Shown: in pieces, positions 14,857-23,210 of the stretch | Layout: every line of letters starts with the position of its first letter | How positions within the stretch are numbered: the first letter of the stretch is position 1 | Source of the DNA: Bacteroidales bacterium UBA5197 | Lineage (GTDB): Bacteria; Bacteroidota; Bacteroidia; Bacteroidales; Lentimicrobiaceae | Assembly: GCA_002412885.1 (NCBI GenBank) | Contig: DHVX01000052.1 | Location: forward strand, 106,450 to 170,449 | Direction of reading: 5' to 3' | DNA length: 64,000 bases | Notes under the pieces: model-generated | The model's input: only the letters and a program-made list of their open reading frames with translations | Databases searched by the model: none | What the model was told of the DNA's origin: nothing | Position numbers and translations under genes: made by a program

Positions 14857-15246
14857 ATGAAAATCACTTTTGAAGGAAAAAAGAAAATCATTGCCGATTA
14901 CAATGGGCATCGTATAATCACAGATCAGCCTGTCAGAGCTGGTGGAGACGGATCTGCTCCGGCTCCTTTTGATCTTTTTCTTGCATCTATAGGAACCTGT
15001 GCCGGCATTTACGTAAAATCATTCTGCGATCAGCGCGGCATTTCAACCGAAGGAATCAGTCTGGAGCAGGAGATGAAGTTCAATTCGGAAACCCATCTTA
15101 TTTCCGATCTCGAAATCAGAATTATTCTGCCAGAATCATTTCCGGATAAATACAAGGAAGCTGTAGTTAATTCCGCCAATCTTTGTGCTGTGAAAAGACA
15201 TCTTCATAATCCACCGGAAATGAGCGTAGTAGCTGTAACAAGATAG
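14857..15246 (+). CDS. OsmC family protein
   Basis: 129 residues of the OsmC/Ohr fold, whose peroxiredoxin-like members reduce organic hydroperoxides with a Cys pair. Cysteines are present in ASIGTCAGIYVKSFCDQRG (near 47-62) and in NLCAVKRHL (near 109), the usual C-terminal position being Cys110. The arrangement matches OsmC/YhfA more than Ohr. It lies 23 bases after the SpoIIE gene and is probably the last gene of that operon, closed by the hairpin at 15270. Substrate unknown. Confidence 0.85.
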   Translation: MKITFEGKKKIIADYNGHRIITDQPVRAGGDGSAPAPFDLFLASIGTCAGIYVKSFCDQRGISTEGISLEQEMKFNSETHLISDLEIRIILPESFPDKYKEAVVNSANLCAVKRHLHNPPEMSVVAVTR

Positions 15247-15269
15247 GCTTGTGCAAAAATATTTCAACG

Positions 15270-15297
15270 AAAATGCCGGTTGTGAGACCGGCATTTT
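15270..15297. terminator. Bidirectional terminator between osmC-like and nucleotide-sugar dehydrogenase genes
   Basis: Stem AAAATGCCGGT / ACCGGCATTTT with a six-base loop, flanked by A and T runs on both sides. It separates two convergent genes and can serve both. Confidence 0.85.
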
Positions 15298-15321
15298 CTT
15301 TAGATAAATCAGAACTCCATA

Positions 15322-16581
15322 TTAAAGGCGTTCGTCAACTATTGATTTATCAAGCAATCCTTTAATGTCGTAAATTACCGGGTTACTGCTGCCCAGGCTT
15401 CGGATATCAAGCTCTTTAAATTCATTGTGGGCAACGGCCAGCACAATTGCATCATAATCATTTCCGGGTTTATCAACCAGGTCAATCCCGTACTCATGTT
15501 TTACCTCTGCATGATCAGCCCATGGATCATACACATCCACTTTACAGGAATATTCGTTGAACTCAGTCACTACATCAATGGCACGTGAATTACGGATGTC
15601 GGGGCAATTTTCTTTAAAGGTAATGCCCAGCATCAATACCCGGCTTCCGGCAACGGTTTGCCCTTTTCTGATCATGTGTTTGATTACGCGATTTGCTACA
15701 TAAAAGCCCATATTGTCATTCAAGCGGCGACCAGCAAGAATTATTTCGGGGTTATAACCCAACTCCTGTGCTTTGTGCGTAAGATAATACGGGTCAACTC
15801 CAATACAGTGCCCTCCTACAAGTCCGGGAGTAAATTTCAGGAAATTCCATTTTGTTCCTGCCGCAGCAAGTACTTCGTGGGTATCAATTCCTATCTTATT
15901 GAAAATCAGTGCAAGTTCATTCACGAATGCGATATTTATGTCGCGCTGTGAGTTTTCGATAACTTTTGCTGCTTCGGCAACCTTGATGCTTGAAGCCAGA
16001 TATGTTCCTGCAACAATAATGCTTTTATAAAGGTCGTCAACTTTCTTTGCAACCTCAGGAGTTGATCCTGAAGTTACTTTCAGGATTTTTGTTACTGTAT
16101 GAACCTTGTCGCCCGGGTTGATACGTTCAGGAGAGTATCCGCAAAAGAAGTCGGCATTATACTTCAGACCACTGAATTTTTCAAGAATGGGTACACACTC
16201 TTCTTCAGTAGCTCCAGGATATACAGTTGATTCGTAAATAACTATATCGCCTTTTTTGAGCACTTTTCCAACCGATTCCGAAGCTTTTATAAGCGGAGTC
16301 AGATCGGGGCGTTTGTGTGTATCAATGGGTGTCGGTACAGTAACAATAAAGTAGTTGCATGTCCTGATATCATCGAGAAGAGTAGTGTATTTCAGGTTGG
16401 TGGCTTCAGCCAGTTCTTCATCAGAAGTTTCCAGTGTCCGGTCGTGACCGGCAACCAGTTCGTCTATTCTTTGCTGGTGAATATCGAATCCTGTAACCGG
16501 ATATTTTTTACCAAATTCAACCGCCAGAGGGAGGCCAACATAACCAAGTCCGATTACGCCAATGTGAATTGATTCGCTCAT
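15322..16581 (-). CDS. UDP-N-acetylhexosamine 6-dehydrogenase (WbpA/TviB type)
   Basis: 419 residues of the UDP-glucose/GDP-mannose dehydrogenase family. It has an N-terminal Rossmann motif (GVIGLGYVGLPLAVEF), a VPTP segment, Glu/Thr-rich ESTVYPGATEE, the catalytic cysteine in GLVGGHCIGVDPYY (near 265) and a C-terminal UDP-binding domain with GITFKENCPDIRNS. The motif set fits enzymes that oxidise UDP-GlcNAc or UDP-GalNAc to uronic acids for surface polysaccharide. It is 30 bases downstream of a WbpB-like oxidoreductase, which would act on the product, so UDP-GlcNAc is the likely substrate. Confidence 0.85.
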   Translation of the reverse strand: MSESIHIGVIGLGYVGLPLAVEFGKKYPVTGFDIHQQRIDELVAGHDRTLETSDEELAEATNLKYTTLLDDIRTCNYFIVTVPTPIDTHKRPDLTPLIKASESVGKVLKKGDIVIYESTVYPGATEEECVPILEKFSGLKYNADFFCGYSPERINPGDKVHTVTKILKVTSGSTPEVAKKVDDLYKSIIVAGTYLASSIKVAEAAKVIENSQRDINIAFVNELALIFNKIGIDTHEVLAAAGTKWNFLKFTPGLVGGHCIGVDPYYLTHKAQELGYNPEIILAGRRLNDNMGFYVANRVIKHMIRKGQTVAGSRVLMLGITFKENCPDIRNSRAIDVVTEFNEYSCKVDVYDPWADHAEVKHEYGIDLVDKPGNDYDAIVLAVAHNEFKELDIRSLGSSNPVIYDIKGLLDKSIVDERL

Positions 16582-16611
16582 AAAGTGCAGATTTTCAATT
16601 TGTTGTTCAGA

Positions 16612-17583
16612 TTATAAAATATTTTTTAGGGAAGGGTGATAATCACCGGTAAGTCCAACAGGTGTTTGATTTCTGATGTTGAAAACAGTATTAATGCTCT
16701 GTCTGGCATCCTGCAATCCAAATCCATCTCCCGAAAGGATGTGTTCATAAGACCGGGTATGCAGGTCGGTAAAGCCTTCACTGAACTCAAATTCATCGCC
16801 TTCGATGGTTAAGGAACGATAAGTTCTTTTGCCCGATTCATGCACCTTAGCCGGAATATTTTGCTCGTTGATGCTCAGAAACCATCTCACCCTGGCATTT
16901 TTCAGCTGTAAAAATCCTGCAGCCATATCATGTGTGAGTACATTCACGGTATTCGATTCCACATCGCCAAAAATCCAGGAAAGCATATCAAAAAAGTGAA
17001 CACCGATATTGGTTGCAATTCCACCTGATTTTGCCTGATCGCCTTTCCAGGAAATGAAATACCACTTCCCGCGGCTGGTAATGTAGGTAAGGTCGATGTC
17101 GTAAACCTTATCAGCTGGGCCGTTTTCAATGCGTTTTTTCAACTCAATAATTGCCGGATGCAGCCTCAACTGCAGAATGGTAAAGATTTTTTTGCCGGTT
17201 TCTTTTTCAATCTCCTGCAATGCATCAACATTCCATGGGTTAAGTACGAGGGGCTTTTCGCAAATGGCATCGGCCTGATTGCGCAATGCCAACCGGATAT
17301 GCGCATCGTGCAGATAATTCGGAGAGCAAATACTTACAAAATCAATTTTATTTTCGATGCCTCTTCTGAGTTTATCCAAATGACGGTCAAAGCGCTCTGG
17401 TTCGGTAAAAAAATCAGAATCCGGAAAGTAACTGTCAATAATTCCGACGCCATCGTATTTGTCCAGAGCTGTAACCAGGCGGTTGCCCGTTTCTTTAATT
17501 GCTTTCATATGCCGGGGGGCAATGTATCCGGCAGCTCCGATCAAAGCAAATTTATTAACTGTTGTGTTTTTAAATTCAGGCAT
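16612..17583 (-). CDS. Gfo/Idh/MocA oxidoreductase, WbpB/WlbA-like UDP-GlcNAcA 3-dehydrogenase
   Basis: 323 residues. The Rossmann motif is ALIGAAGYIAPRHMKAI near residue 12, followed by SICSPNYLHDAHI and the catalytic EKPLVLNPWN motif (near 113-122), then QLRLHP and KSGGIATNIGVHFFDML typical of WbpB/WlbA. Members oxidise the 3-hydroxyl of UDP-N-acetyl-glucuronate ahead of transamination. It is the first gene of a two-gene operon with the 6-dehydrogenase. No aminotransferase (WbpE) or acetyltransferase (WbpD) is adjacent, so later steps must be encoded elsewhere. Confidence 0.85.
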   Translation of the reverse strand: MPEFKNTTVNKFALIGAAGYIAPRHMKAIKETGNRLVTALDKYDGVGIIDSYFPDSDFFTEPERFDRHLDKLRRGIENKIDFVSICSPNYLHDAHIRLALRNQADAICEKPLVLNPWNVDALQEIEKETGKKIFTILQLRLHPAIIELKKRIENGPADKVYDIDLTYITSRGKWYFISWKGDQAKSGGIATNIGVHFFDMLSWIFGDVESNTVNVLTHDMAAGFLQLKNARVRWFLSINEQNIPAKVHESGKRTYRSLTIEGDEFEFSEGFTDLHTRSYEHILSGDGFGLQDARQSINTVFNIRNQTPVGLTGDYHPSLKNIL

Positions 17584-17658
17584 TTAACTAATATATCAGA
17601 TTTAACCTTGAGCACCGGTGTAAAATTTCATAATTCAACCTTGTGCTGTTTAATCCAA

Positions 17659-17666
17659 CAAAGGTA
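17659..17666 (-). promoter_or_regulatory. -7 promoter element for the wbpB-wbpA-like operon
   Basis: Minus strand reads TACCTTTG, a perfect TAnnTTTG, 76 bases before the start codon. Confidence 0.5.
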
Positions 17667-17937
17667 GTAAACATTGATCAGGCATTAATGTTAGAGATAG
17701 AGTAAAATATGATTTATTTACCAGGTGTTTTATCCCATGTTTCACAACTTATTCATAATTACATAAAAAACAGAAGATGTGAGCCTTCTTTTTATTTATT
17801 ACATAGCATGTTTTAATGCTCTAAAAATATAGTTAAAAATTCATTCATGTGCTTATTCTTCAAGACTTAATGAATCTGTAGCCTTTCGTATTCTGTTTAA
17901 TTTATAAAAATATAGCTTATCATATGTTTAGTCTTCT

Positions 17938-17945
17938 TATTTTTG
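17938..17945 (+). promoter_or_regulatory. -7 promoter element for the pit gene
   Basis: TATTTTTG matches TAnnTTTG and lies 69 bases upstream of the phosphate permease start. No good -33 partner is visible. Confidence 0.4.
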
Positions 17946-18013
17946 CTCGCAGAAAGAACGACTTTAGTGTAAATGCTCAGATCAATGAGGGTACGTATTA
18001 AAATCAGTCATTT

Positions 18014-19057
18014 ATGTTAACCTCGACTTTATTTGGTTATTTTTTAATTCCGCTTATTATCGCATTGTTTCTGGCCATTACCATGGGAGGTAGTGGAACC
18101 GGTCCCTCATTTTCAGCTGCTTACGGGGCGAATGTAGTTCGCAAAAGTGTAATACCCGGACTTTTTGGGATTATGGTTTTTCTGGGAGCGCTTGTTGCCG
18201 GAAAGGAAACGGCCATAACTGTTGGTAAAGGTTTGTTGAATCCGGATATGATGACCCTTACCTTGGTTTCGATTATTCTGTTTTCTGTTTCCATTTCGCT
18301 GCTGATAGCCAATATTTCGGGTATTCCGCAATCAACAAGCCAATCTACGGTTCTGGCAGTAATGGCTGCGGTTACATACTTCGGACAGGGAAATCCTCAA
18401 AAGCTTTTTACCGAAATTATTCCTGCATGGTTTATCCTGCCGGTTCTTTCTTATTTCATCAGTTATCTGATGGGAAAATATATTTACCGCCCAATGCGAC
18501 GACGTGGTTTGACTATTTCAAGATCAAGCAATGTTAATCGAAAACCGGTTCTTAATGCTGTCATTCTTTTTATGTCGCTTTATGTGGCTTTCTCTATTGG
18601 GGCGAACAATGTTGCAAATGCTGCAGGTCCGATAGCCACAATGACCGCCAATGAGTTGGGAGTGAATGATGAAAAAGGATTTAAAATTCTTCTTCTTGTT
18701 TCGGTTTTTATGATGGCCCCTGCTTTTGGAATTGGCAGTTCAATTTTCGGCAATAAGATCCTGAAGAATACAGGAAAAGAAATTGTGCTTTTCGGAAAGT
18801 TTGAGGCAATAATTATAGCTTTCGTTTCAGCCAGTCTCCTTCTTCTGGCATCTGTAATTAAAGGGATACCATCATCGCTTGTTCAGCTGAATGTAGCAGC
18901 TATTTTAGGCATAGGAGTGGCAAAACTTGGCCCCCGGAATATCTTTCTGAAAACCGAAGTAAGGAAATTCTTCCTGATGTGGCTGATTGCTCCTATTATC
19001 TCATATTTGTTGTGTCTGGCCCTGATTGCGATTGCTGACTATTATAATTTCTTCTGA
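18014..19057 (+). CDS. Inorganic phosphate permease, PiT family
   Basis: 347-residue inner-membrane protein with about ten hydrophobic segments in two homologous halves. The first signature is GTGPSFSAAYGANVV and the second is FSIGANNVANAAGPIATM, corresponding to the GANDVANA repeats of PiT/PHO-4 carriers that move phosphate (or metal phosphate) with H+ or Na+. In the first half the canonical motif is degenerate. Monocistronic, with its own promoter and a strong terminator at 19096. No PhoU-like gene (often next to pit) is adjacent. Confidence 0.88.
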   Translation: MLTSTLFGYFLIPLIIALFLAITMGGSGTGPSFSAAYGANVVRKSVIPGLFGIMVFLGALVAGKETAITVGKGLLNPDMMTLTLVSIILFSVSISLLIANISGIPQSTSQSTVLAVMAAVTYFGQGNPQKLFTEIIPAWFILPVLSYFISYLMGKYIYRPMRRRGLTISRSSNVNRKPVLNAVILFMSLYVAFSIGANNVANAAGPIATMTANELGVNDEKGFKILLLVSVFMMAPAFGIGSSIFGNKILKNTGKEIVLFGKFEAIIIAFVSASLLLLASVIKGIPSSLVQLNVAAILGIGVAKLGPRNIFLKTEVRKFFLMWLIAPIISYLLCLALIAIADYYNFF

Positions 19058-19095
19058 AGACTTTTAAAGCGCATTTGTATTGTCAGATTTCATAA

Positions 19096-19134
19096 AAAAA
19101 GACCTTCTGTATATATTTTGCAGAAGGTCTTTTT
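19096..19134. terminator. Bidirectional terminator between pit and aspC
   Basis: A 14-bp perfect stem, AAAAAGACCTTCTG with CAGAAGGTCTTTTT, and an 11-base loop between two convergent genes. Confidence 0.9.
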
Positions 19135-19158
19135 GTGTATTGAAAGTCTGATTAAGGA

Positions 19159-20361
19159 TCAGGTTAGCTTTGAAAGAACCTCTTTTATTCTTCTGGCCGA
19201 TTCTATCAAATCCTTTTCTGAAGTGGCATAAGAAAGTCTGATGCAATTATCACTTCCGAAAGCTTCGCCCGAAACCAGCGCAACATGTGCAGTGTCGAGT
19301 ATGTAATTGCAAAGATCAGTGCCATTGTTGATGACGGTTTCGCCGTTTTTCTTTCCAAAGTAATAACTTACTTCTGGAAAGAAATAGAAAGCGCCATCGG
19401 GCAGGTTGGTTTTAAACCCCGGGATATCATTTATGAGATTATAAAATAATTCACGCCTTGTTTTAAAGATTTCAACCATGTGTTTAAGCTCCTCAGAGCT
19501 GGAAGGATCGGTTAAAATCGCAGCAATTGCCGCCCTTTGCGAAATGCTGCTGGCACCGCTCGTTACCTGCCCCTGAATTTTATCGCAGGCTTTGGCAATT
19601 TCGATGTGCGAAACGCTGTAACCCAACCTCCAGCCAGTCATTGCAAATCCTTTCGAAACACCATTTATAATAATGACCCTGTCTTTGATTTCCGTAAACT
19701 GAGCAATAGATTCATGACTTCCTTTGAAATTGATGAGTTCATATATTTCATCAGAAATAATGAAAATACCAGGATGCTTTTCAAAAACTGTAGCGAGAGC
19801 TGCCAATTCCTCTTTTGAGTAAACCGAGCCTGTCGGATTACATGGGCTGCTGAAAATAAAGACTTTGGTTTTGGGAGTGATTGCTTTTTCGAGCTGATCG
19901 GGTGTGATTTTGAAATCATTTTCAACGCCAGCCTTAATAACAACCGAAGTGCCTTCCGCCATTTTTACAATTTCACGGTACGAAACCCAGTAAGGCGCCG
20001 GAACAATAACTTCATCGCCCGGATTCACCAGACTGAGCATTGTATTGGCGAGCGCTTGTTTGGCACCGGTTGAAACCACCACCTGCTCAGGAGTATAATC
20101 GAGGTTATTGTCGCGTTTGAGTTTGAAGCAAATTGCTTTTCTTAATTCAGGGTAACCGTTTACAGGTGGGTAGAATGTGAAATTCTGATCGAGCGCCTCT
20201 TTAGCAGCATCTTTGATATGTTCTGGTGTAAAAAAATCAGGTTGGCCGATGCTGAGATTGATTACATCAAAGCCTTGTTCCTTCAGTTCACGGCTTCTTC
20301 TGGTCATGGCCAGTGTCTCCGATTCGGAAAGTCTGTTGATTCTGTCAGAAAGTATGTACAT
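19159..20361 (-). CDS. aspC: Aspartate aminotransferase, class I PLP enzyme
   Basis: 400 residues, type Ib aspartate/prephenate-type aminotransferase: N-terminal NLSIGQPDFFTPEHIKDAA, substrate-pocket FYPPVNGYPELR, PLP-contacting SSPCNPTGSVYS and SDEIYELI, the Schiff-base lysine in NGVSKGFAMTGWRLGY (near 237) and a C-terminal CIRLSYATS arginine that binds the carboxylate. It transfers the amino group between aspartate and 2-oxoglutarate in the cytoplasm. Single gene with its own -7 box and terminator. Narrow substrate range cannot be told from sequence alone. Confidence 0.9.
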   Translation of the reverse strand: MYILSDRINRLSESETLAMTRRSRELKEQGFDVINLSIGQPDFFTPEHIKDAAKEALDQNFTFYPPVNGYPELRKAICFKLKRDNNLDYTPEQVVVSTGAKQALANTMLSLVNPGDEVIVPAPYWVSYREIVKMAEGTSVVIKAGVENDFKITPDQLEKAITPKTKVFIFSSPCNPTGSVYSKEELAALATVFEKHPGIFIISDEIYELINFKGSHESIAQFTEIKDRVIIINGVSKGFAMTGWRLGYSVSHIEIAKACDKIQGQVTSGASSISQRAAIAAILTDPSSSEELKHMVEIFKTRRELFYNLINDIPGFKTNLPDGAFYFFPEVSYYFGKKNGETVINNGTDLCNYILDTAHVALVSGEAFGSDNCIRLSYATSEKDLIESARRIKEVLSKLT

Positions 20362-20402
20362 ATGAATAAGTATGAGTGTCAGATTGATTGTGGGAAAGGT
20401 GA

Positions 20403-20410
20403 CAAATTTA
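20403..20410 (-). promoter_or_regulatory. -7 promoter element for aspC
   Basis: Minus strand reads TAAATTTG (TAnnTTTG), 42 bases before the start codon. Confidence 0.45.
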
Positions 20411-20502
20411 AAGAAATTAAAATTCAGGAAACAAGCATTTTGCAGAAGAAAGGAGTGAATTTTTACGACCTTTGCAGGATAACTGATTAAACTGAGCCGT
20501 TT

Positions 20503-21027
20503 ATGGAAATTTTGCGTGATTTAATTCTTATTCTTATCCCGTCGTTGCTGGTGGGTGCAGTGGTTTATTTACTTCTGAAGGATTTCAGAAAAACTGAGAC
20601 AGAGCGGCAAAAGCATTCCAATGATGCAGAAAAGTTCAGATTGGTTGCTCCGCTGAGGTTGCAGGCTTATGAAAGAATGATTCTTTTGTTGGAAAGAATT
20701 GCCCCTTCGCAGCTGATTATGCGAAATATTCAGCCCGAACAAAGCGCAGCCAGCCTGCAAAATGTACTTGTAAGTAATATCCGGCAAGAGTTTGAGCACA
20801 ATCTTTCGCAGCAGGTTTATATTTCATCCAATGCATGGGAACTTATAAAAAATGCCCGCGAAGCTGTGGTTTCCGATATCAATTCAGCTGCAGAAAGGCT
20901 AAATGAAACTGCAACAGCAACCGATCTGGCTCAGCTCATTTTTGAAGAGGAGATTACAGGTGATTCATCTACCCTTTACAGAGCACTGGAATTTCTGAAG
21001 CAGGAAGTACGGGCTAACTTTTTCTAG
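20503..21027 (+). CDS. Conserved hypothetical protein with one N-terminal membrane helix
   Basis: 174 residues. A single hydrophobic helix (residues ~5-25, DLILILIPSLLVGAVVYLLL) is followed by a charged, helical cytoplasmic region with RLVAPLRLQAYERMILLLERI and a second helical stretch. No catalytic motif is visible. I believe similar proteins of this length are widespread in Bacteroidetes, but I cannot name a function. The start is 142 bases from the divergent aspC start; a near -7 sequence (GACCTTTG, one mismatch) is at 20467-20474. No terminator is obvious downstream. Confidence 0.72.
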   Translation: MEILRDLILILIPSLLVGAVVYLLLKDFRKTETERQKHSNDAEKFRLVAPLRLQAYERMILLLERIAPSQLIMRNIQPEQSAASLQNVLVSNIRQEFEHNLSQQVYISSNAWELIKNAREAVVSDINSAAERLNETATATDLAQLIFEEEITGDSSTLYRALEFLKQEVRANFF

Positions 21028-21154
21028 ACCTGGATTTTTTTTACCGAAACAGGTAATTATTTAATGCCCGTGCAATCGCTTGGTAGTCTTTGCTAAGCGA
21101 ATTGTTCATAAATCTGCAAGTCAAATTTATAACTTCGGAGCGTAAAGAGCAGCC

Positions 21155-23092
21155 CTAATTTTTGCTGAATTTTCTGACAATATTTCCTTTTGCAGTTTTT
21201 ATGTGCATCAGATAGAAGCCACTGCTTATCTGACTTGTATTAAGAATGTAATCATTGCTTTCTACATGGAATTCATTCACCAGATTTCCTGCAAGCGTTG
21301 TTATTTGTATTTGTAACATCCTTTCCCTTGAAACTACTTTAAGTTCATTGGTGGCTGGCAATGGATAAATTTTGATTTGATTTGTGATTTCCTTTAAATC
21401 AATGGATTGTGTTCCAACCTGTATATAAGCAGGTTTTACTTCTGTATGCTGCGTTATTCCATTATTCACAGTTAGACTTATGGTGTAATTTCCTGCTTCA
21501 GTGAAAGTATGAAGCGGGTTTTGTGCAGTAGATGTCTTGCCATCCCCAAAATCCCAGTACCAGGAGTTTATGTATCTGTTTAAGTTTGAAGGTTTTGTTA
21601 TTTCTTTTGTCGATGTATTTTTTAGGGCTGATCCCGGAGGTGCAGCCATTATCAGGTTTTTAACAATCAGTTCGCCATTCAATCCATTTATATCGCAAAC
21701 ATGCCAGTAATTTCCTGAACCAAAGACCGGTATCTGAACCGTTTGAATCAAACCTCCTGCATCATATATCTGCACCACTGCCCGGGATAAATTAATTGCC
21801 GGGCTTCCGGAATAATTATGCACATAATATTTGTAAATGCCCGGTTTTCTTTGATATATGGTCATGGTTTCCGGTCCGAAACCAGTTGTAATATCGTAAT
21901 CAAGTAATGCATAGGGTGCCGAAGTGGCATTTCCATCTGTTTCATAATAAACATGGTAAGAATTTCCATCAATCTCTGGTGTTAACAGATGCGAGTCAAG
22001 ATCAAGAGGAACGGAGCCCCAATTAAGGACAAACCTGAGGTTGCCGGCTTCAAGTTCAGGAGACAACGAAATATTGAGGTTTAGCGTTCCTCCCTGAGGA
22101 ATTTCTACCTGGTTGTTTGAGTAAGTGAGATATCCTGATTTTGAGCAGGTCACGGTGTGCGTATTTTCTGTAGATTGATCATTAAATTGAACAGAAAGGG
22201 GCAGGTTTCCATAAGTTGGATTTGCAGTGAAATTTGCAATCAGATTGCCTGTTGGGATATTGGTAATGGTGTAATTTCCTTGTTCGTCAGTAGTGGTACT
22301 GAGGCCTGCAATATTTATCTGGGCACCTGAAATAGGCTGTCCGTTGGTGGCATCGGCAACCATTCCTGTTAATGTGGACAAATCCGGCAATGTTGTTGTA
22401 AAACGAAAATCATCCACCATGAAAATAAATGCATCGTTTGATATGCACTGAATTGCCACATAAATGGTCTGGCCGTTATATTCATTCAGGTTAAATGTTT
22501 TTTGTTCCCAGGCTGCAGCCGGAGCAGTAAGGTAGTTGGGGCCTGTGAGTATGGTAAAACTTTCCGGACTGTTGTCGGTTGTTGATACGCCAACCCTGTA
22601 TCGTTCTAATCCATACTGTGAGGTATATGATTTTACAAAAAAAGAAACCGATGTATTTGTTCCTGCAACAAGGGGAGGGGATATGAGCCAGTCGTTATTT
22701 ACGGCTCCGTTGGCAGAAAAGCATGCAGCAAATTTAAAGCCCTGGTTCGGAAGTATGGCTGAATTCGTTATTGGCGGCGTAGTTGCCGAAGGGTTAAACA
22801 CCATAAACGCCATAGGTGCAAACTGGTTGGGAAAAGTCACGTTGTCAATTCCCCAGGTAGGCTTGCCATCAACGTCAAGAGTGGTCCATGGCGGGAAGTT
22901 AATTGAGAAATTATCGTAAGCCTCGAAGCCATCTGTAAATATGCCTGATAATTTTTGCAAAGATACTTTGACTGATTGCTGCTTCGAAATTACTTGAGTT
23001 TCAGCATTACCTGCTTTCCGCGAAAATGTCTGTGCACTGGATTTTATTCCGGCTAAAAACATACATAAAAGCAAAAATCTGAAGCATATCAT
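21155..23092 (-). CDS. Secreted multidomain T9SS protein (choice-of-anchor J, CarboxypepD_reg, PKD)
   Basis: 645 residues. Signal peptide ~1-21; a MAM-like choice-of-anchor J domain ~52-235 (GFEAYDNFSI, WTTLDVDGKPTWG, NNDWLISPP, MVDDFRF); a carboxypeptidase-regulatory-like fold from ~240 (LTGMVADATNGQPISGA) interrupted at ~285-308 by the first strands of a PKD domain; a YfaP-like segment ~350-475 (LNWGSVPLDLDSHL); the rest of a PKD domain ~507-547 (WYWDFGDGKTSTAQN); and a type A type IX sorting domain ~575-645. It should be exported across the outer membrane and attached to the surface. No catalytic residues are seen, so an adhesive or scaffold role is inferred. Confidence 0.82.
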   Translation of the reverse strand: MICFRFLLLCMFLAGIKSSAQTFSRKAGNAETQVISKQQSVKVSLQKLSGIFTDGFEAYDNFSINFPPWTTLDVDGKPTWGIDNVTFPNQFAPMAFMVFNPSATTPPITNSAILPNQGFKFAACFSANGAVNNDWLISPPLVAGTNTSVSFFVKSYTSQYGLERYRVGVSTTDNSPESFTILTGPNYLTAPAAAWEQKTFNLNEYNGQTIYVAIQCISNDAFIFMVDDFRFTTTLPDLSTLTGMVADATNGQPISGAQINIAGLSTTTDEQGNYTITNIPTGNLIANFTANPTYGNLPLSVQFNDQSTENTHTVTCSKSGYLTYSNNQVEIPQGGTLNLNISLSPELEAGNLRFVLNWGSVPLDLDSHLLTPEIDGNSYHVYYETDGNATSAPYALLDYDITTGFGPETMTIYQRKPGIYKYYVHNYSGSPAINLSRAVVQIYDAGGLIQTVQIPVFGSGNYWHVCDINGLNGELIVKNLIMAAPPGSALKNTSTKEITKPSNLNRYINSWYWDFGDGKTSTAQNPLHTFTEAGNYTISLTVNNGITQHTEVKPAYIQVGTQSIDLKEITNQIKIYPLPATNELKVVSRERMLQIQITTLAGNLVNEFHVESNDYILNTSQISSGFYLMHIKTAKGNIVRKFSKN

Positions 23093-23156
23093 ATTGCAGG
23101 GCTTGAATATTCAAATTTATGAATTTTTATTGATCATGGCCTGTGAAAAGAAAAAA

Positions 23157-23178
23157 GGGCTGCCTTTGAAAGCAGCCC
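23157..23178 (-). terminator. Rho-independent terminator of the DUF4397 protein gene
   Basis: Stem GGGCTGC / GCAGCCC with an eight-base loop, followed on the minus strand by a run of six T. It is 33 bases after the stop of the giant gene. Confidence 0.88.
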
Positions 23179-23210
23179 TGAGGACAAGTTGGCCAATCTT
23201 AACTAAACCA

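Larger units (their letters stand above)
17584..18013. other. Divergent intergenic region, promoters only
   Basis: 430 bases, strongly AT-rich, between divergent wbpB-like and pit genes. It contains a -7 box for each direction (17659-17666 minus; 17938-17945 plus). No ORF, RNA gene or convincing hairpin was seen. Confidence 0.6.
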
